Shown here: piece by piece, positions 35,362-46,500 of the stretch
Numbering within the stretch: the stretch's first letter is position 1
Layout of the letters: the number at the start of each line of letters is the position of its first letter
From: Gymnopus androsaceus JB14
Lineage: Eukaryota > Basidiomycota > Agaricomycetes > Agaricales > Omphalotaceae
Direction of reading: 5' to 3'
Length of the DNA: 64,000 nt
Assembly: GCA_009733575.1 (NCBI GenBank)
Contig: ML769428.1
Coordinates: forward strand, 1-64,000
Program-made: the position numbers and the translations under genes
The notes under the pieces: generated by a model
Seen by the model: the letters and a program-made list of their open reading frames with translations, nothing else
Databases searched by the model: none
Told to the model about the DNA's origin: nothing

Positions 35362-38300
35362 AATGATATAATAAGAAAATGAGGGATCTAAGGTGGTTCT
35401 GGGGGGTTGTCATCGTAGTCGATAACTTCATCCCTCCAGTCGGCTTCCGGGGGTCTTTCCTCGTCTGGTATTTCGAGAAGGTCGTCCAATTCATCCCACA
35501 TGCTCCGCAGTTTGTAGATCGGCTCTTCTGAATGGTGTGCCATTCCGTGAAAAGGCCCCTGTTGCCTTCAGGAATTCTATCAGAGCCTCAATACCCTCCT
35601 CCGTGCCTAGGATGTCAGCCAGACATATGTCTGGGGAGACTTTTCGTAGGATATCACGAGCATTTTCGTATTGAGGGCATGAGCGCAGTATGTGTTCACG
35701 GGTCTGAAAATATTTGCCGCAAGGGCAGTCAACGTTCTTAGTGGGTACAAATTTTGAGAAATACTCGCCTATGTAGCCGTCCCCTGTTCGGCACTGCATA
35801 AGGCGGCCAAAGACCTCTCGTTTGGTCTCCTTGAATCGTGCCGTGGGTTTGAGTGAAGGGGGAGTTCTGTTAGCGATGGCAAATCGGCCGTATATCGATC
35901 TACCATCCCACTTCCTCTTCCACTCCTTTTCGGCTCTAGCTCTAGACATTCGGAGAGCATTGGCTCGCGTTCGACTCCAGCCCTCGTCGTTAGCCATTTC
36001 GGTTCCCAACTTTGCTAATTCGTCAGCCCGCTCGTTGCCTATGATTCCCGTATGGCTTGGGGTCCATGCAACTTCGACTGTGTGAGATTCGTCAGCTTGT
36101 AGGAATTCAGTAACTTTTTCGGTAGAAAATTGAACCATAGAGCTGTCCAGGTCTTGGCGATGTGTCAAATATCGCGTCAACACCTGATGCGCTATCTGTA
36201 AAAAATTGCCAGTGGGTAATTTCGAGTTGGCGAATTGTGAAGCTATTCGCCAAACCTGACGCGTAGCTTAACGCTATGATTTCTCCATCGTATGCTTCAG
36301 CTCGAGCACCTAGGCCGATGCTTTGGGTAAAGACTTCTTTGTCTTTTTGGTATGCAACTACTCCGGCACCTGCTCGTCGAACTCGGTGTATGGGTTTTTG
36401 GGAGCCGTCTGTGTATAGGATGAAGTTTGATGATGAATGTAAGAGGGTACTTAGCTTGTTATTGTGCTCGTCAACCAGTCGTGCCAACCGTCCCTTCCTA
36501 TCCTCCTCTTTGTCCTTTGGTGGCGGTGGGATGAATCTCAGCCGGTCACCGAAGTCACCCTGTACCTTGCGCCATGGGGGAGTGGAGAATGGGAGTAGGC
36601 ATTCATCTGATGAGCTGGTGAGTTGCGCGATTCGTTGCAGTTGTGTTGCGCGTTGTTGATCCTTTTTCCCTTTTCGGTTTAGTTTGTAATGGAGTGCTCG
36701 GAGGGCAAATCGGAGGGTTTCCTGCTCTCCACGAGTCATCGAGACGTTGGATAATTGGGTTGTTTGTACTTAGCTTGTTGAATCGGAAAGCACAGTTGCG
36801 GCTCAGGCGGTCAATTTCTATTCGGATTGGTGGGATGGAGGCTTCAATCTCCATTGCCGCAACTGGCGTAGTGCTGAAGACGGCACAAATTAACCGTAAA
36901 GCACAGTTTTGGACCTTCTCCAGCAGTTTTTCATGTGTTGACTTACCAGTCCACCAGGCTGCACTTGCGTATGTCATGATGGGGATTACGCCTTGTACAT
37001 TAGCCGCATGTGGTGCTAGGGAGAGGCCTTTGACAGTGTTTCGCAAGCATGGTCAGGGAGCCAACTGCTTTGCCTGCATCTATCTGCCATGGTTTTTACG
37101 TGATGATTGAAGAGCAGTTTTTGGTCGAAGTGTACTCCGAAGCCATTTGACAGTAGGTTGTGGCTGGACAACGTGGGTTATACCATCCTCGTCATGGAAG
37201 GTTATTGAGGGGGAACAGGCCGAGTCACATTTACGACAGGTATAATGCATTAGCTCGCATTTTGCAAAATCGAATGATAACCCAACCATTTTTCCCCCAT
37301 GGAACTATGATTGTTTCCCAAATTTTTTGTATTACAGTGGTATTTGTTGTGAGGGATAGTGATGAGACAAAGAGTAGCCCATCGTCAACATACATGAATG
37401 CATTGGGTGAGGATGTGCTCTGGTGGGGTGGGTGTCCCGGGGGTGGTTCCATATCTGGAGGTGGTTGCCACTCTTGTGACTTGCATTCCAGTATTTTCAA
37501 GTAACTCAGCTGCATAGAATGCTGAATAGGATAGGAGAAAGCGGCGAGCCTCGGGGAGTCCCATTTGAGACTCCTTTCAGATCCGATACCACTCCATCTA
37601 CACAGACAGCAGCTTTCCGATCTGTTAGAAAAGCTCCCAACAAACTTGACTAATTGGATTGGAATACCCTTTTCGTCGGAGCTCGGCAAGTAAGCGTTTG
37701 TGGTTAACAAAGTCGAAAGAATCCCTTAATATCAAATGAGAGGGCAGACGTTACCAGGTCTCTGGTTCCATGCAGCCTGTATGTCATTTACAAATGACAG
37801 GATGGCATCACTTGTAGAATATCCAGCTCTGGCCCCAAATTGCTGGCAGGGGATGAGGTTGTGTGTTGCAGCCAGGTACTGCAGTTGGCATGCTACTATC
37901 TTCTCTAAGACCTTACCCAGGCACTCCAAGGAGTGTAATGAGTCGATAGGCTCGTGGTTCTGAGTAGTCTGGATTTTCATGGTTTTCGTAAGGCAACAGC
38001 AATAGCCATCTCCATGTCTTAGGATGGTATCCTGCATGTAGGCAATGGCAGTAGAGGGCAATAAGAATCTCACATTGGCTCTGTACTGCCCACTTGACCT
38101 GCTTGTAAGATTGCTGTGAGAAACCAGGTGCAGATGTGTTGGAGGTGTTGTCCAGGGCCTCAATCACCTCAGTGTCTTTCAAATTATAGAAAGGGAGGTC
38201 TCCAGGTAGCATATCAGTGAGATTAACTAGATACTCATCTGGGAGATCTGGTGGGGGCTGGTATAGTTCCTCCCATAGTGCTTCACACTTTTCTTCATGT

Positions 38301-39050
38301 GTTGTGGCTGGTGGATGTCCAGGTCGCTTTATGGCAGGTGTTGGGTAGTTCTGCCCCCCTTTGGACCATTTCCGGAAACTCCACATGTCCTCTGGATGGG
38401 CTTCTTCAACCGTTTTTACTGCCCAGCTTCCCTTCTTCCACTTGACCAGCCGTTTGAAGTGATTTTCCTCATGATTTGTGTTGTTCCTAAGTGATACATC
38501 AGTATACCCATATTCCATACAATGGCGATGCTCAGCTCTTTCAGCCACCTGGACCCAATTTAGGGCTTGTGTGCAGGTATCATCCCACCAGGGTTTTGCC
38601 CAGGGACTTGACTTCTGAATTGGTGCAATTTTTGCAGTTGCAGCTTGCATAGCATCAGAGAATGCTTCTGCAGCTGCATCTAATTCATCATGGGTTAGCT
38701 CTTGGTTCTCATCTAGGAGCAGTGAGAGCTTATCCATTCAGTGTTCAATTTCTTCATTGAATGCCTCTTTCCAGTCCTTGGGATTCACATCCTTCATGTT
38801 ATACTTCACACCCATTGGGTTATTGATTTCAGCTTCACCATATGATAGTTTCCACCTAATCCCTGTATGGTCAGAGCCAACTGACAGGTCTGGATCTAAT
38901 GCCCATTCCTGAGTAGCATCTGCTGCAATGGCCTGTGTGTTTGTCCAGGTCAGGTCAATGACTGAAGGGTGTCTGTCTTTAGCATGGGGGACGTGAGTAC
39001 ATTGACCTTTTTTATTTAGGAGAATAAAATTATGCTTATCTAGCCATCAC
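35362..39050 (-). mobile_element. 5'-truncated Tad-like non-LTR retrotransposon (LINE)
   Basis: The minus strand carries, in order, the end of an APE-type endonuclease (HPSVIDLTWTN, SVGSDHTGIRW near 38840-38960), reverse transcriptase with YVDD (37385-37396), the thumb and linker region, an RNase H domain, and a C-terminal cysteine motif (CPCGKYFQTREHILRSCP). The end is AT-rich (TATATCATTATC), consistent with a LINE tail. The element begins mid-endonuclease, typical of 5' truncation. An RNase H after RT fits the Tad/I lineage. Confidence 0.85.
35491..39050 (-). pseudogene. LINE endonuclease-RT-RNase H ORF, inactivated
   Basis: The coding sequence is spread over at least five frames. 39050-38740 is the endonuclease end. 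38737-37913 begins MDKLSLLLDENQELTHDELD and includes APGFSQQSYKQVKW. 38163-37732 has LIPCQQFGARAGYSTSDAI. 37710-37231 holds the catalytic YVDD. 37046-36603 includes MTYASAAWWTGKS. 36739-36107 is RNase H with FILYTDGSQ, EAYDGEIIALSYASG and FFTDSASG, covering D, E and D. 36183-35491 adds VAWTPSHTGIIGNERADELA, the last RNase H Asp, and the Cys-rich end. The frame changes make it non-functional, assuming the sequence is accurate. Confidence 0.85.
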
Positions 39051-39872
39051 CTTGCTTATAAGGTCCTTCCTCCGGCGTAATTATTTTTCCCACACTCTTT
39101 TTTTTGCAAATATAGCCAAACACCTTGCTCATCAGAACCCCGGGTTTATTTTCCCACTTTCTGGTCCTCAAAACGACCACGTAATTCCAAATTTATTGCT
39201 GCTGTTTATTACTTTCTTTCTTACTTCCTTTCCTTGCCTTTTCGACTTTCAAAACTGTCTCTCAATGCTATGGTGCCAGGTGACCTTGTCTCATAAGGAA
39301 AAAAATCGACTCGATTTTTTGATTCTTAGTGAGCTCTTTTCCTTCTTGTGCTTAACCTCCTTCATCCATCTCGTTCAGCTCATTCGTAGGTGGTGGATAC
39401 TTGGCAACCTTTCCGACCACAACACAGCTCCGTTTTGGCAGTAGCATCTGTGCTCCTCTTCAGCAATGCGCTCAATAACAATCGCTACTCTACCAACATT
39501 CCTCCACTCTCCAATAATCATGCAAGGAGTCTTTCTTCAGATGATTCTTTGGCTTCCTCTAACGGTGCTCCAGGTGCTCAAAGTTGCAACACAAACACGG
39601 GGATAACTCTGTAAACTGGGTCTTTGTTGGGTAATCGTTGCGCCGGAGTATGGGTGGGTTGGATATTGAGATCTACTGAACACAAACGATCACGTTGGAT
39701 GAGCGGCAGTGAATGTTGTCAATTGTCCGTCTTTCCAGTAATACCGTATGTCTATCTTTGATACTGATTCCCGTTCTGAGATTCTGCTTGCGCTGTTTCT
39801 TACATTGCGATGCTACTTATCTACAATGCTCGGCAGTACTACTCTCAATCCAAATTTCATTTTATCTGCCTA
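39051..39872. other. No gene recognised
   Basis: Pyrimidine-rich on the plus strand (TTTCTTTCTTACTTCC around 39210). It may include the 3' end of the helicase-bearing element read from the minus strand, but I could not identify a CTRR end with hairpin. Confidence 0.35.
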
Positions 39873-40443
39873 TTACCTCTGCATCTTCTGCCACCAACTT
39901 GATGTCTCCTTGTCCAACCTGTCCAACCTGTCATCTTCTTGTAATAGCTCTGGTGAATGACCTTGCATCAAAATAGCTGGATTGAAATCGCGCAATAGTC
40001 GAATATTGTCTCGGCCTGAGCTCCGAGAAAGGGCAACGTAGATATTGAATAAATTCAATGAGATCACTGGGACAATTGTCTGGCCTTGTGACCGATACTC
40101 TGTGAAGGCATATGCCAATTAAAGTGAAAGGATACCGGTGCTGCTGTACAGTGCGAGATACAGGCTCTCCCTTTTTCCATTGCACTGAAATACGCAAAGT
40201 CTGCTTTCGTGGTTGGATTGGAACAACATGTTCATCTAAACCCTCCAGCTGCGAAACTTGCGTGCAGTCAAGCTTCACCAAAATATAGAGAGGCAGATGT
40301 TTTAGCTCAACAACACTGGAGTCCTCTGGAATAGGTGGCTCTTCTGCACTTAGTACAATAGATATCAACAATTGTTCCGCACGCTCCATTAGCCATGTCC
40401 AGCTCTGTATTGATATTTTGGACAACCATAATGCAGGCACCAA
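39873..40443 (-). pseudogene. PIF1-like (Helitron-type) helicase C-terminal fragment
   Basis: Minus-strand frames read VELKHLPLYILVKLD and, in another frame, AYAFTEYRSQGQTI, LFNIYVALSRSSGRDNIRLL and DDRLDRLDKETSSWW. The last parts match the conserved helicase motif V-VI region of Helitron/PIF1 proteins in agaricomycetes. About 15 residues usually found between QGQTI and LFN are missing, and the two parts are in different frames. No Rep domain is present. It is a dead remnant. Confidence 0.65.
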
Positions 40444-40937
40444 TGGCCAGTGTTCCTCATTCTTTTCGGCTATTATTTACTGATTTTTAGTGCACTGCTT
40501 CAGTTTTCGTACTTGATCTACTACCTCATGTCCAATTTTAATCATAGTTTGTCACTTCACATAAAAGCTTCACAGCTTTCAAGCAAGGTGTTCTGCCGCA
40601 GCAAGCGGCATTTAGCGAGTTCCACTATTTCATCTGTAATAGTTGAAGCTCTTGGTTTGCCCCTTGACCAATGGATGCTGTGGATGTTTCCATCCCCAGT
40701 GAGAACAATTGACCAGCTGAGTGGAAGCTCAAGATGTCAGATTCGCCAAAGGATTTGTTGGCAACCAAGTGTTGGGTCATTGTAAAAATGAATATATGTG
40801 GTTCACCCCCATGTGGTGTAATATCTAGCACCATGATATCCTGGTCACGTGCTATGTCAGTCCGAAGAATAAGTCAGACTGTGGCTAGATCAAGATAAGT
40901 AGAAGTATAATAAAGTAAATGTTTAATAGTAGAAATT
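40444..40937. other. No gene recognised
   Basis: A short minus-strand frame (40625-40834) has no known domain. Confidence 0.35.
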
Positions 40938-41016
40938 ATCTGGCTGGGCTTTAGCCCCGCGCTCCCACCCATGGTTGCCAGGTGAGCCAGACGACCCAAA
41001 CAGAGCCAGAGCTCAA

Positions 41017-41826
41017 TCATAGGAGAATAGCAGGAACGGGCGAGGAGAAACCCAAACAGAGCTCAGGATCTGTATTGATAAAACAGTGTGACTTGCCAAT
41101 TTGTTTTTGGGTAGGCAGATGAGATGAACTTGTAATAGTTGATAAAGAGTAAGGAGATGAATCACTCACCTTTAGTAGAAAGATAGTGCTTGAGAATATG
41201 AATGTGGTCAGAGTGTGAGGAGATAATCTTGACTTTGGAAATAGCCCCAGTTGAGAATCAGAATGCAGGTAGAAGTGAGAGAGGATGATCTTGAATTTGC
41301 GAATGGTAGTGGGAAGGAATGTCCTCAAGTTGTAATAGAAGTATGAGGGAATATTCTCGACTTTGTGAATAGTAATGTGAGGCAATGTCCTCAAACTGTA
41401 ATAGAAGTATGAGGCAATGTTCTCGACTTCATGAATAGTAATGTGAGGCAATGTCCTCGAATTGTAATAGAAGTATGAGGCAATGTTCTTGACTTTGTGA
41501 ATAGTAATGTGAGGCAATGTCCTCAAATTGTAATAGAAGTATGAGGCAATGTTCTTGACTTCGTGAATAGTAATGTGAGGCAATGTCCTCGAATTGTAAT
41601 AGAAGTATGAGGCAAAGTTCTTGACTTCATGAATAGTAATGTGAGGCAATGTCCTCAAATTGTAATAGGGATATGAGTGAATGGTCTTGACTTTGTGAAT
41701 AGTAGTGTGGAAGAATGTCCTCAACTTGAGAATAGAAGTGCAAGAGAATGATCTTGAATTTGCAAGTGGGAATGGCTTTGGCTTGGGAATGGAATAAGCA
41801 ATAATTTGAAGATAATTTGACATCAT
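41017..41826 (-). CDS. Repeat protein ORF of Ngaro derivative (22-residue repeats)
   Basis: The ATG at 41826 (MMSNYLQIIAYSIPKPKPF) opens a frame of 269 codons to a stop at 41017. The middle consists of at least five copies of a 22-residue unit, YFYYNSRTLPHITIHEVKN plus IAS, with diverged copies at each side. Aromatic and His-rich content and lack of any domain give no functional clue. The frame lies exactly where the autonomous element has gag, just inside the A repeat. It could be an encoded product or a by-product of a repeat whose period is a multiple of three. Confidence 0.4.
   Translation of the reverse strand: MMSNYLQIIAYSIPKPKPFPLANSRSFSCTSILKLRTFFHTTIHKVKTIHSYPYYNLRTLPHITIHEVKNFASYFYYNSRTLPHITIHEVKNIASYFYYNLRTLPHITIHKVKNIASYFYYNSRTLPHITIHEVENIASYFYYSLRTLPHITIHKVENIPSYFYYNLRTFLPTTIRKFKIILSHFYLHSDSQLGLFPKSRLSPHTLTTFIFSSTIFLLKVSDSSPYSLSTITSSSHLPTQKQIGKSHCFINTDPELCLGFSSPVPAILL
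41313..41700 (-). repeat. 66-bp minisatellite
   Basis: About six tandem copies of a 66-bp unit (words TGTGAGGCAATGTCCTC and TGTAATAGAAGTATGAGGCA on the plus strand) with few substitutions and a constant period. Confidence 0.85.
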
Positions 41827-41945
41827 GGTGGTGAGAGTCAAAGGAACAAAGTTAATAGGCACTGGAGCAGTGCTGGCTGACTCTCAACACCCACACTGGC
41901 TTATCCTCTGATAATCCAACTCCGTTGACTTATCTCGGAGTGACT

Positions 41946-42620
41946 TCAGCATCTATTCCAATCTTCACATATGTATCATTGTATGTAATAACATATATAC
42001 TTGCTATGACACAGTAACCGGAATTTTTTAAATTGTCAACGTTTATTGGCCAATTTTTAGGTTTATGGTTCACAAAAAAGTGCCTCATTGTATACTTCAG
42101 CACTGCACAGAGATATGGTCAATTTGTGTCACAATTACATGCTAATTTTGGGTGAAAAGCAGAAATTTTGTGACATTATGGAAGTTTATCCAATTTCCAG
42201 CAACAAAACCAATCTGGATGACTGTCTGTCTCGTACTTATGCCTCCGTCTTGCTGTTAATTAGTAATCTGGGATGGAGCAACCCCTAATGACTCATGTTG
42301 CTCCATATCAGTACCTTATGAACATGCAATTGTGGGCCACTGCTTTGTGTGGCAGGTACAAGTCCTCAATTTTCTTGAGGAACTTGGTAAATACCAATGG
42401 ACAGGCCTAGATGGCCTGTATAGGCACCCATTCATCAGAATCAAGCTCAGGTAACCAGGGGATGGGGCAGCATACTACATGGCATTTGCCTTTCAACACC
42501 CAATGTTTAGCATTGATGTGTATTGATCATCCCCCTCTTTGGGGTCCATTCAACATGGTGGCTACATAGCAGGAAGGCAATCCCTAGAGCAATCTAGCGG
42601 CACCTCTGATTTTCACACTG
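41946..42620. other. No gene recognised
   Basis: AT-rich spacer between the Ngaro derivative and the hAT-like element. The only frames are short and featureless. Confidence 0.4.
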
Positions 42621-42937
42621 AGAGTCAGTAGAGGCGGGCATGAATATGTACTCAAGTATATTCATCATTCATGTCACGAATATTTACTTACAAAATCAAC
42701 TATTTATACTTGGATAAATACTCGAGTATCTTCAGTTATAAACACTCGAGTAATGAATATACGCAAATACAAGTATTTCGGGACAAATACTCGAATATAT
42801 TCATTGAAAAAATTATAATCGACTTATGTACTTGGCTGTTTAAGTACATTTATGCATAAATAAACTTAGTATAAGTTTTGGAACATTGTTTGGATAGGTA
42901 TATAGATGTATGGTTAGGTAAATGTAACAAAATCCAT

Positions 42938-43036
42938 ATGGCTTAGTGGTTGTAAGTGGTTGTTGGCACCAACTCTGGATTAAGGTCAGGCCTTCCGACG
43001 ATAGCTAACCAGCTGAGTTCAATTCCTGGACATGCC
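42938..43036 (+). repeat. tRNA-like pol III promoter segment
   Basis: An A-box-like TGGCTTAGTGGTT and a B-box-like AGTTCAATTCC stand about 70 nt apart inside the hAT-like element. No full cloverleaf could be paired, so it is read as a SINE head. Confidence 0.4.
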
Positions 43037-43218
43037 AAAATTGTATATATGTATTGTAGCCATCTTGATACATATTGAGTACTAATAGTGAACTTATAAG
43101 TACTTGTAAGTTGTTATTTCTATGCCCAAGTTGAATATTAGCTGTCTACAATGTATTTGTGAATATTTGTGATTAAATGACCACAAATATTCATGGTTCT
43201 GAAACAGATATTTCCACT

Positions 43219-43399
43219 CACATGGGAATTAGAAAAAAATTTGCTGAGCAAATTCCCGCACCGAAATTTCCACATGACTCCCGATAAGCCACAATTGGGC
43301 GTGGGAATTATCACGTGATCAGCGATATGCCATCTGTGGCTTATCAAAATATTTCAGTGCAGAAATTTGCTCAGCAAATTTTGTTCTAAATCCCATGTG
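43219..43399. mobile_element. 181-bp MITE nested in the hAT-like element, TSD ACT
   Basis: The left end CACATGGGAATTAGAA is mirrored by the right end, reversed CACATGGGATTTAGAA. Both arms continue into the palindrome ATTTGCTGAGCAAAT. The 3-bp repeat ACT lies at 43216-43218 and 43400-43402. A 3-bp TSD suggests the PIF/Harbinger type, though ACT is not the usual TWA. Confidence 0.7.
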
Positions 43400-43505
43400 A
43401 CTTGAGTAAACATTCGTGTCACAAATGTATTTGTCAAAAAATTTACTCTATTCACGAATAATGAATACCAAATATTCGCTATTCGTGCCCATCTCTAAGA
43501 GTCAG

Positions 43506-46500
43506 TCTAAACAAATCTTCAATCACTCTTCTTTCTCCAACTTCAGTCTATGGGCTTCTCTTTTTCAAAGATTCATGCTTTCTTTTTGTAAAATGAGTTC
43601 ACTTCAGATTCATGCATCAATGACTCATGTTCCACTTTCCGAAACTCTTCTTGGTAAATATGCATCCAGCGGATTGTCGCATGCACTCCTTATGCCCTGG
43701 CCAATGGTAGGCATGCCTGAATTTTTCCATTTTTTTCTGTCTGAACTTACATTCTTGACATGAATTTGTATAGCTGACTCCTGAGTATTTTGCAACTTAC
43801 ATAGTGTCTGTATCAACTGCAGCCATTGTGAAATCGGACCTCAAAGTAGTAATTGTGTTCTGGTCTTGATAAGCACTGATATGAATACCAACTCAATGAT
43901 TGACCTTATCCCTCGGACTCTTCATTCAATCCTACCCAACTTTTTTTCACCCAAGGCATCCCAGTTCCACTCTGTATTATGTCCTGCTACTTACTATGTT
44001 GAGATCCACTTGGCAGCAAGTCTATTTTTTCTCATTACCCTACCTGTCAAGAACCGAGACTGGGTTCTTGTTATTTAAACAATGGTGTTGGAGTTTAAAT
44101 GGGTATACTCAGATGGTAAGTCTGAGGGCTTGTCAAAGTGGAATGATTGACGGTTTTGGGGTATGGATAGTTGCGTTTGGCAACTACAATGGTATAATTT
44201 GGGTATTTAATCATGATCGATCGGCCAAAGCATAAGATTGATGGTTAAAGCGTAAATTTTGTGATGTGATTCAACTGGGAAAGCTTCAGCAAATCAGGTA
44301 TTCAAGGTTCTGGGAAAGCATCAGAGGTCCTTCTTCAGTAGTTGACTGGGATATTTAAGGTTCTGGGAAAACTTCAGAGGTCCTTCTTCAGTAGTTAGCT
44401 GGGATAAGGTGAGCCAGTTGTATTCTCAAGTGCCTAAGACTGATGGATACAAAATATACGACTGGGATCTAATGTAAATGTGTAATATTGAGTGAAAACT
44501 AGTTATTATGCAGAACTGTTGTAGATTCCGGACCCGTTGTGGTTCCGAATCGGATTCCGGACCGGTTCCGGGTCCATTATCCAGATGTTTGGCACATATT
44601 TGCGAATCACGTGATGAGCGCTTAGAAACTCGATCTGGAAATTGTGTTTGGTTCTTGACACTACCATTAATAATATTGATATCATCTAGCTTGTTATATT
44701 ACTTACATCCCTGCACCCAGGTACTCCTTGTGTTATCAGGACACTGGGATGGAACACTATATCTCACATCCAAGCTATCTCCAAATTCGGGACCTCATAA
44801 ATGATCAACATCTATGATTTGTCACAGCATGCAGTGCATTCTGTAGGTTTGAAATCCAGCACTGAATTCAAACATGCACCCATGTTATAATTTGGCAACA
44901 CATTCATTTGTGGCTTTTCAGTTATTCTGAAAGATGATTATTCACACAACTTTTTATATTGTCTGAAAATACACCTGAAAGGAAATATCTCACTCAGTAA
45001 TATGCCAATTTTTTGGCAAGACCTTGAGAACGCAATTCTTGTCATGTTTGCTTCTAGAGATGGTATAAGAGAGCTATAGTGAGCCCAAGCTGGTAGCTGT
45101 AACGAGTCTAATAAGTGTGGGGGTACTTGGACCAACAGAGCCATGGTATTAAATTGGATATCAGCTCTAAGTAGTTTGTAGGAACCCATAGTCTGGTAGC
45201 GGAGTCTCACTGGCATGTCAATGCCAGCACTCATGTAAAAGAGGCATATTGCCCACATAGACTCGTGCTCAAAAGGGATACACTCTGAGGACAAGTAATT
45301 CAGGGAATTGTGGAAAGGATATGGACTTCGCGAAATGGGACAGAACCAATTCAAGTGGGCTGATGTCGAGATTGTCATGATAGCCGAAGGGTACTTCGAA
45401 GCTTGATACCGAGGAAGTGCTCATAATGTGTTTAGCACCGAACAACGAATAACGGCGTATGCCGAAAAGAACAAAACAAGAGGAGATTGATGAAGCCAAG
45501 AGAGCATATGTAGGCCCTTGAAGTGACGTGTACCAGGATTGGAAGGCGTACGTGTCTGCCAAGCAATGGAAGAAATGACGTGTAATAGACAGAGGTTTGA
45601 GCTAGGGGAACAACACTGTACATTAGTTGGTGTTTTCCTGCATGAATATACTCTGGGAATATAGAGATATGGATATGGTTGGGAAGCTACGAGGATGGAG
45701 AATGACAATAGGGAGGAAGGAAAGAAGAATGCAATAAGTTACGATGAGAAACAGAACTATGATGGGATTAGTGAGCATGGTGCGGGGCATGCGTCAGCTA
45801 CATAGCAGTACACGTTGCCCAGGAAAGGACCAAAGGTGCATAACCCAGACAGAAGTAGGGTGTAATACCCATAAGAAGCAGACAAACGGATATTAGGGTT
45901 GCAGATATATGCATATTTGGACTATTTTATTATACTTTCTCCTTTTCTGAAACAAGTTGTACCATTTGTCTGGATTCTTGAAGTACTTTATTATTTAACT
46001 GGCATCTGGCCAAGAGTAGTATAAAAGCCTAGCTATATTTCCTTTGCAAAACAAGTTACCTTTGGACCTCATTTGTTGCTAGTGTGAATCCTCATTGACA
46101 TAGCTACAGCTGAGACAGGAAAGATACCACTCCCTTGTGAACCAAAGTAATACTTCATGTGGTATGGAAGAGAGTTGTTTATTGTGCCCAGTGTTAGAGA
46201 CTTACAATCCTAACAACTGTGAAAACCCTGACTTAAACCAAGTCAAATTGTTGTTTTAGTTTTGAGGAGTTGTGGTAGGACTACCTGTCCTGCTGGTAGC
46301 CCGATAGGTATTCTTCCATTTTATCATTATCTCTTATTCTTATTCTTCAAACTACCACATACACGATACATTTAATTCTCTTCTTTTATTTTAATGCTCT
46401 CTTTACTTTGCGCGCCTCGGCAATTGCGGACTTTACAATTCCGATCAAATTCTCGGCATCATTTCTCGAACTGGACTGTTTCCCCTTATTTCCAACCATC

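Larger units (their letters stand above)
40938..41945 (-). mobile_element. Non-autonomous Ngaro derivative
   Basis: On the minus strand the left end (41945 to about 41836) matches the A repeat of the element at 55 (CCGAGATAAG, ATCAGAGGATAAGCCAG, GCCTATTAACT). The right end (41055 to 40938) matches the region before and into B1 (GAGCTCTGGCTCTGTTTGGG, GAGCGCGGGGCTAAAGCCC). The whole gag-RT-YR interior is absent and replaced by one ORF built of a 66-bp minisatellite. Confidence 0.8.
42629..43497. mobile_element. hAT-like non-autonomous element, 869 bp, TSD AGAGTCAG
   Basis: The exact 8-bp duplication AGAGTCAG lies at 42621-42628 and 43498-43505. The ends are inverted: TAGAGGCGGGCATGAATA at the left and, reversed, TAGAGATGGGCACGAATA at the right. 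Subterminal sequence is full of ACTCGAGTAT-type palindromic words. The interior holds a nested MITE and a tRNA-like segment but no transposase. Confidence 0.85.

Noticed and set aside
45861..46255. Solo LTR starting TGTAATACCC
   Set aside because: A TATA-like box is present but no matching end or target duplication could be defined.
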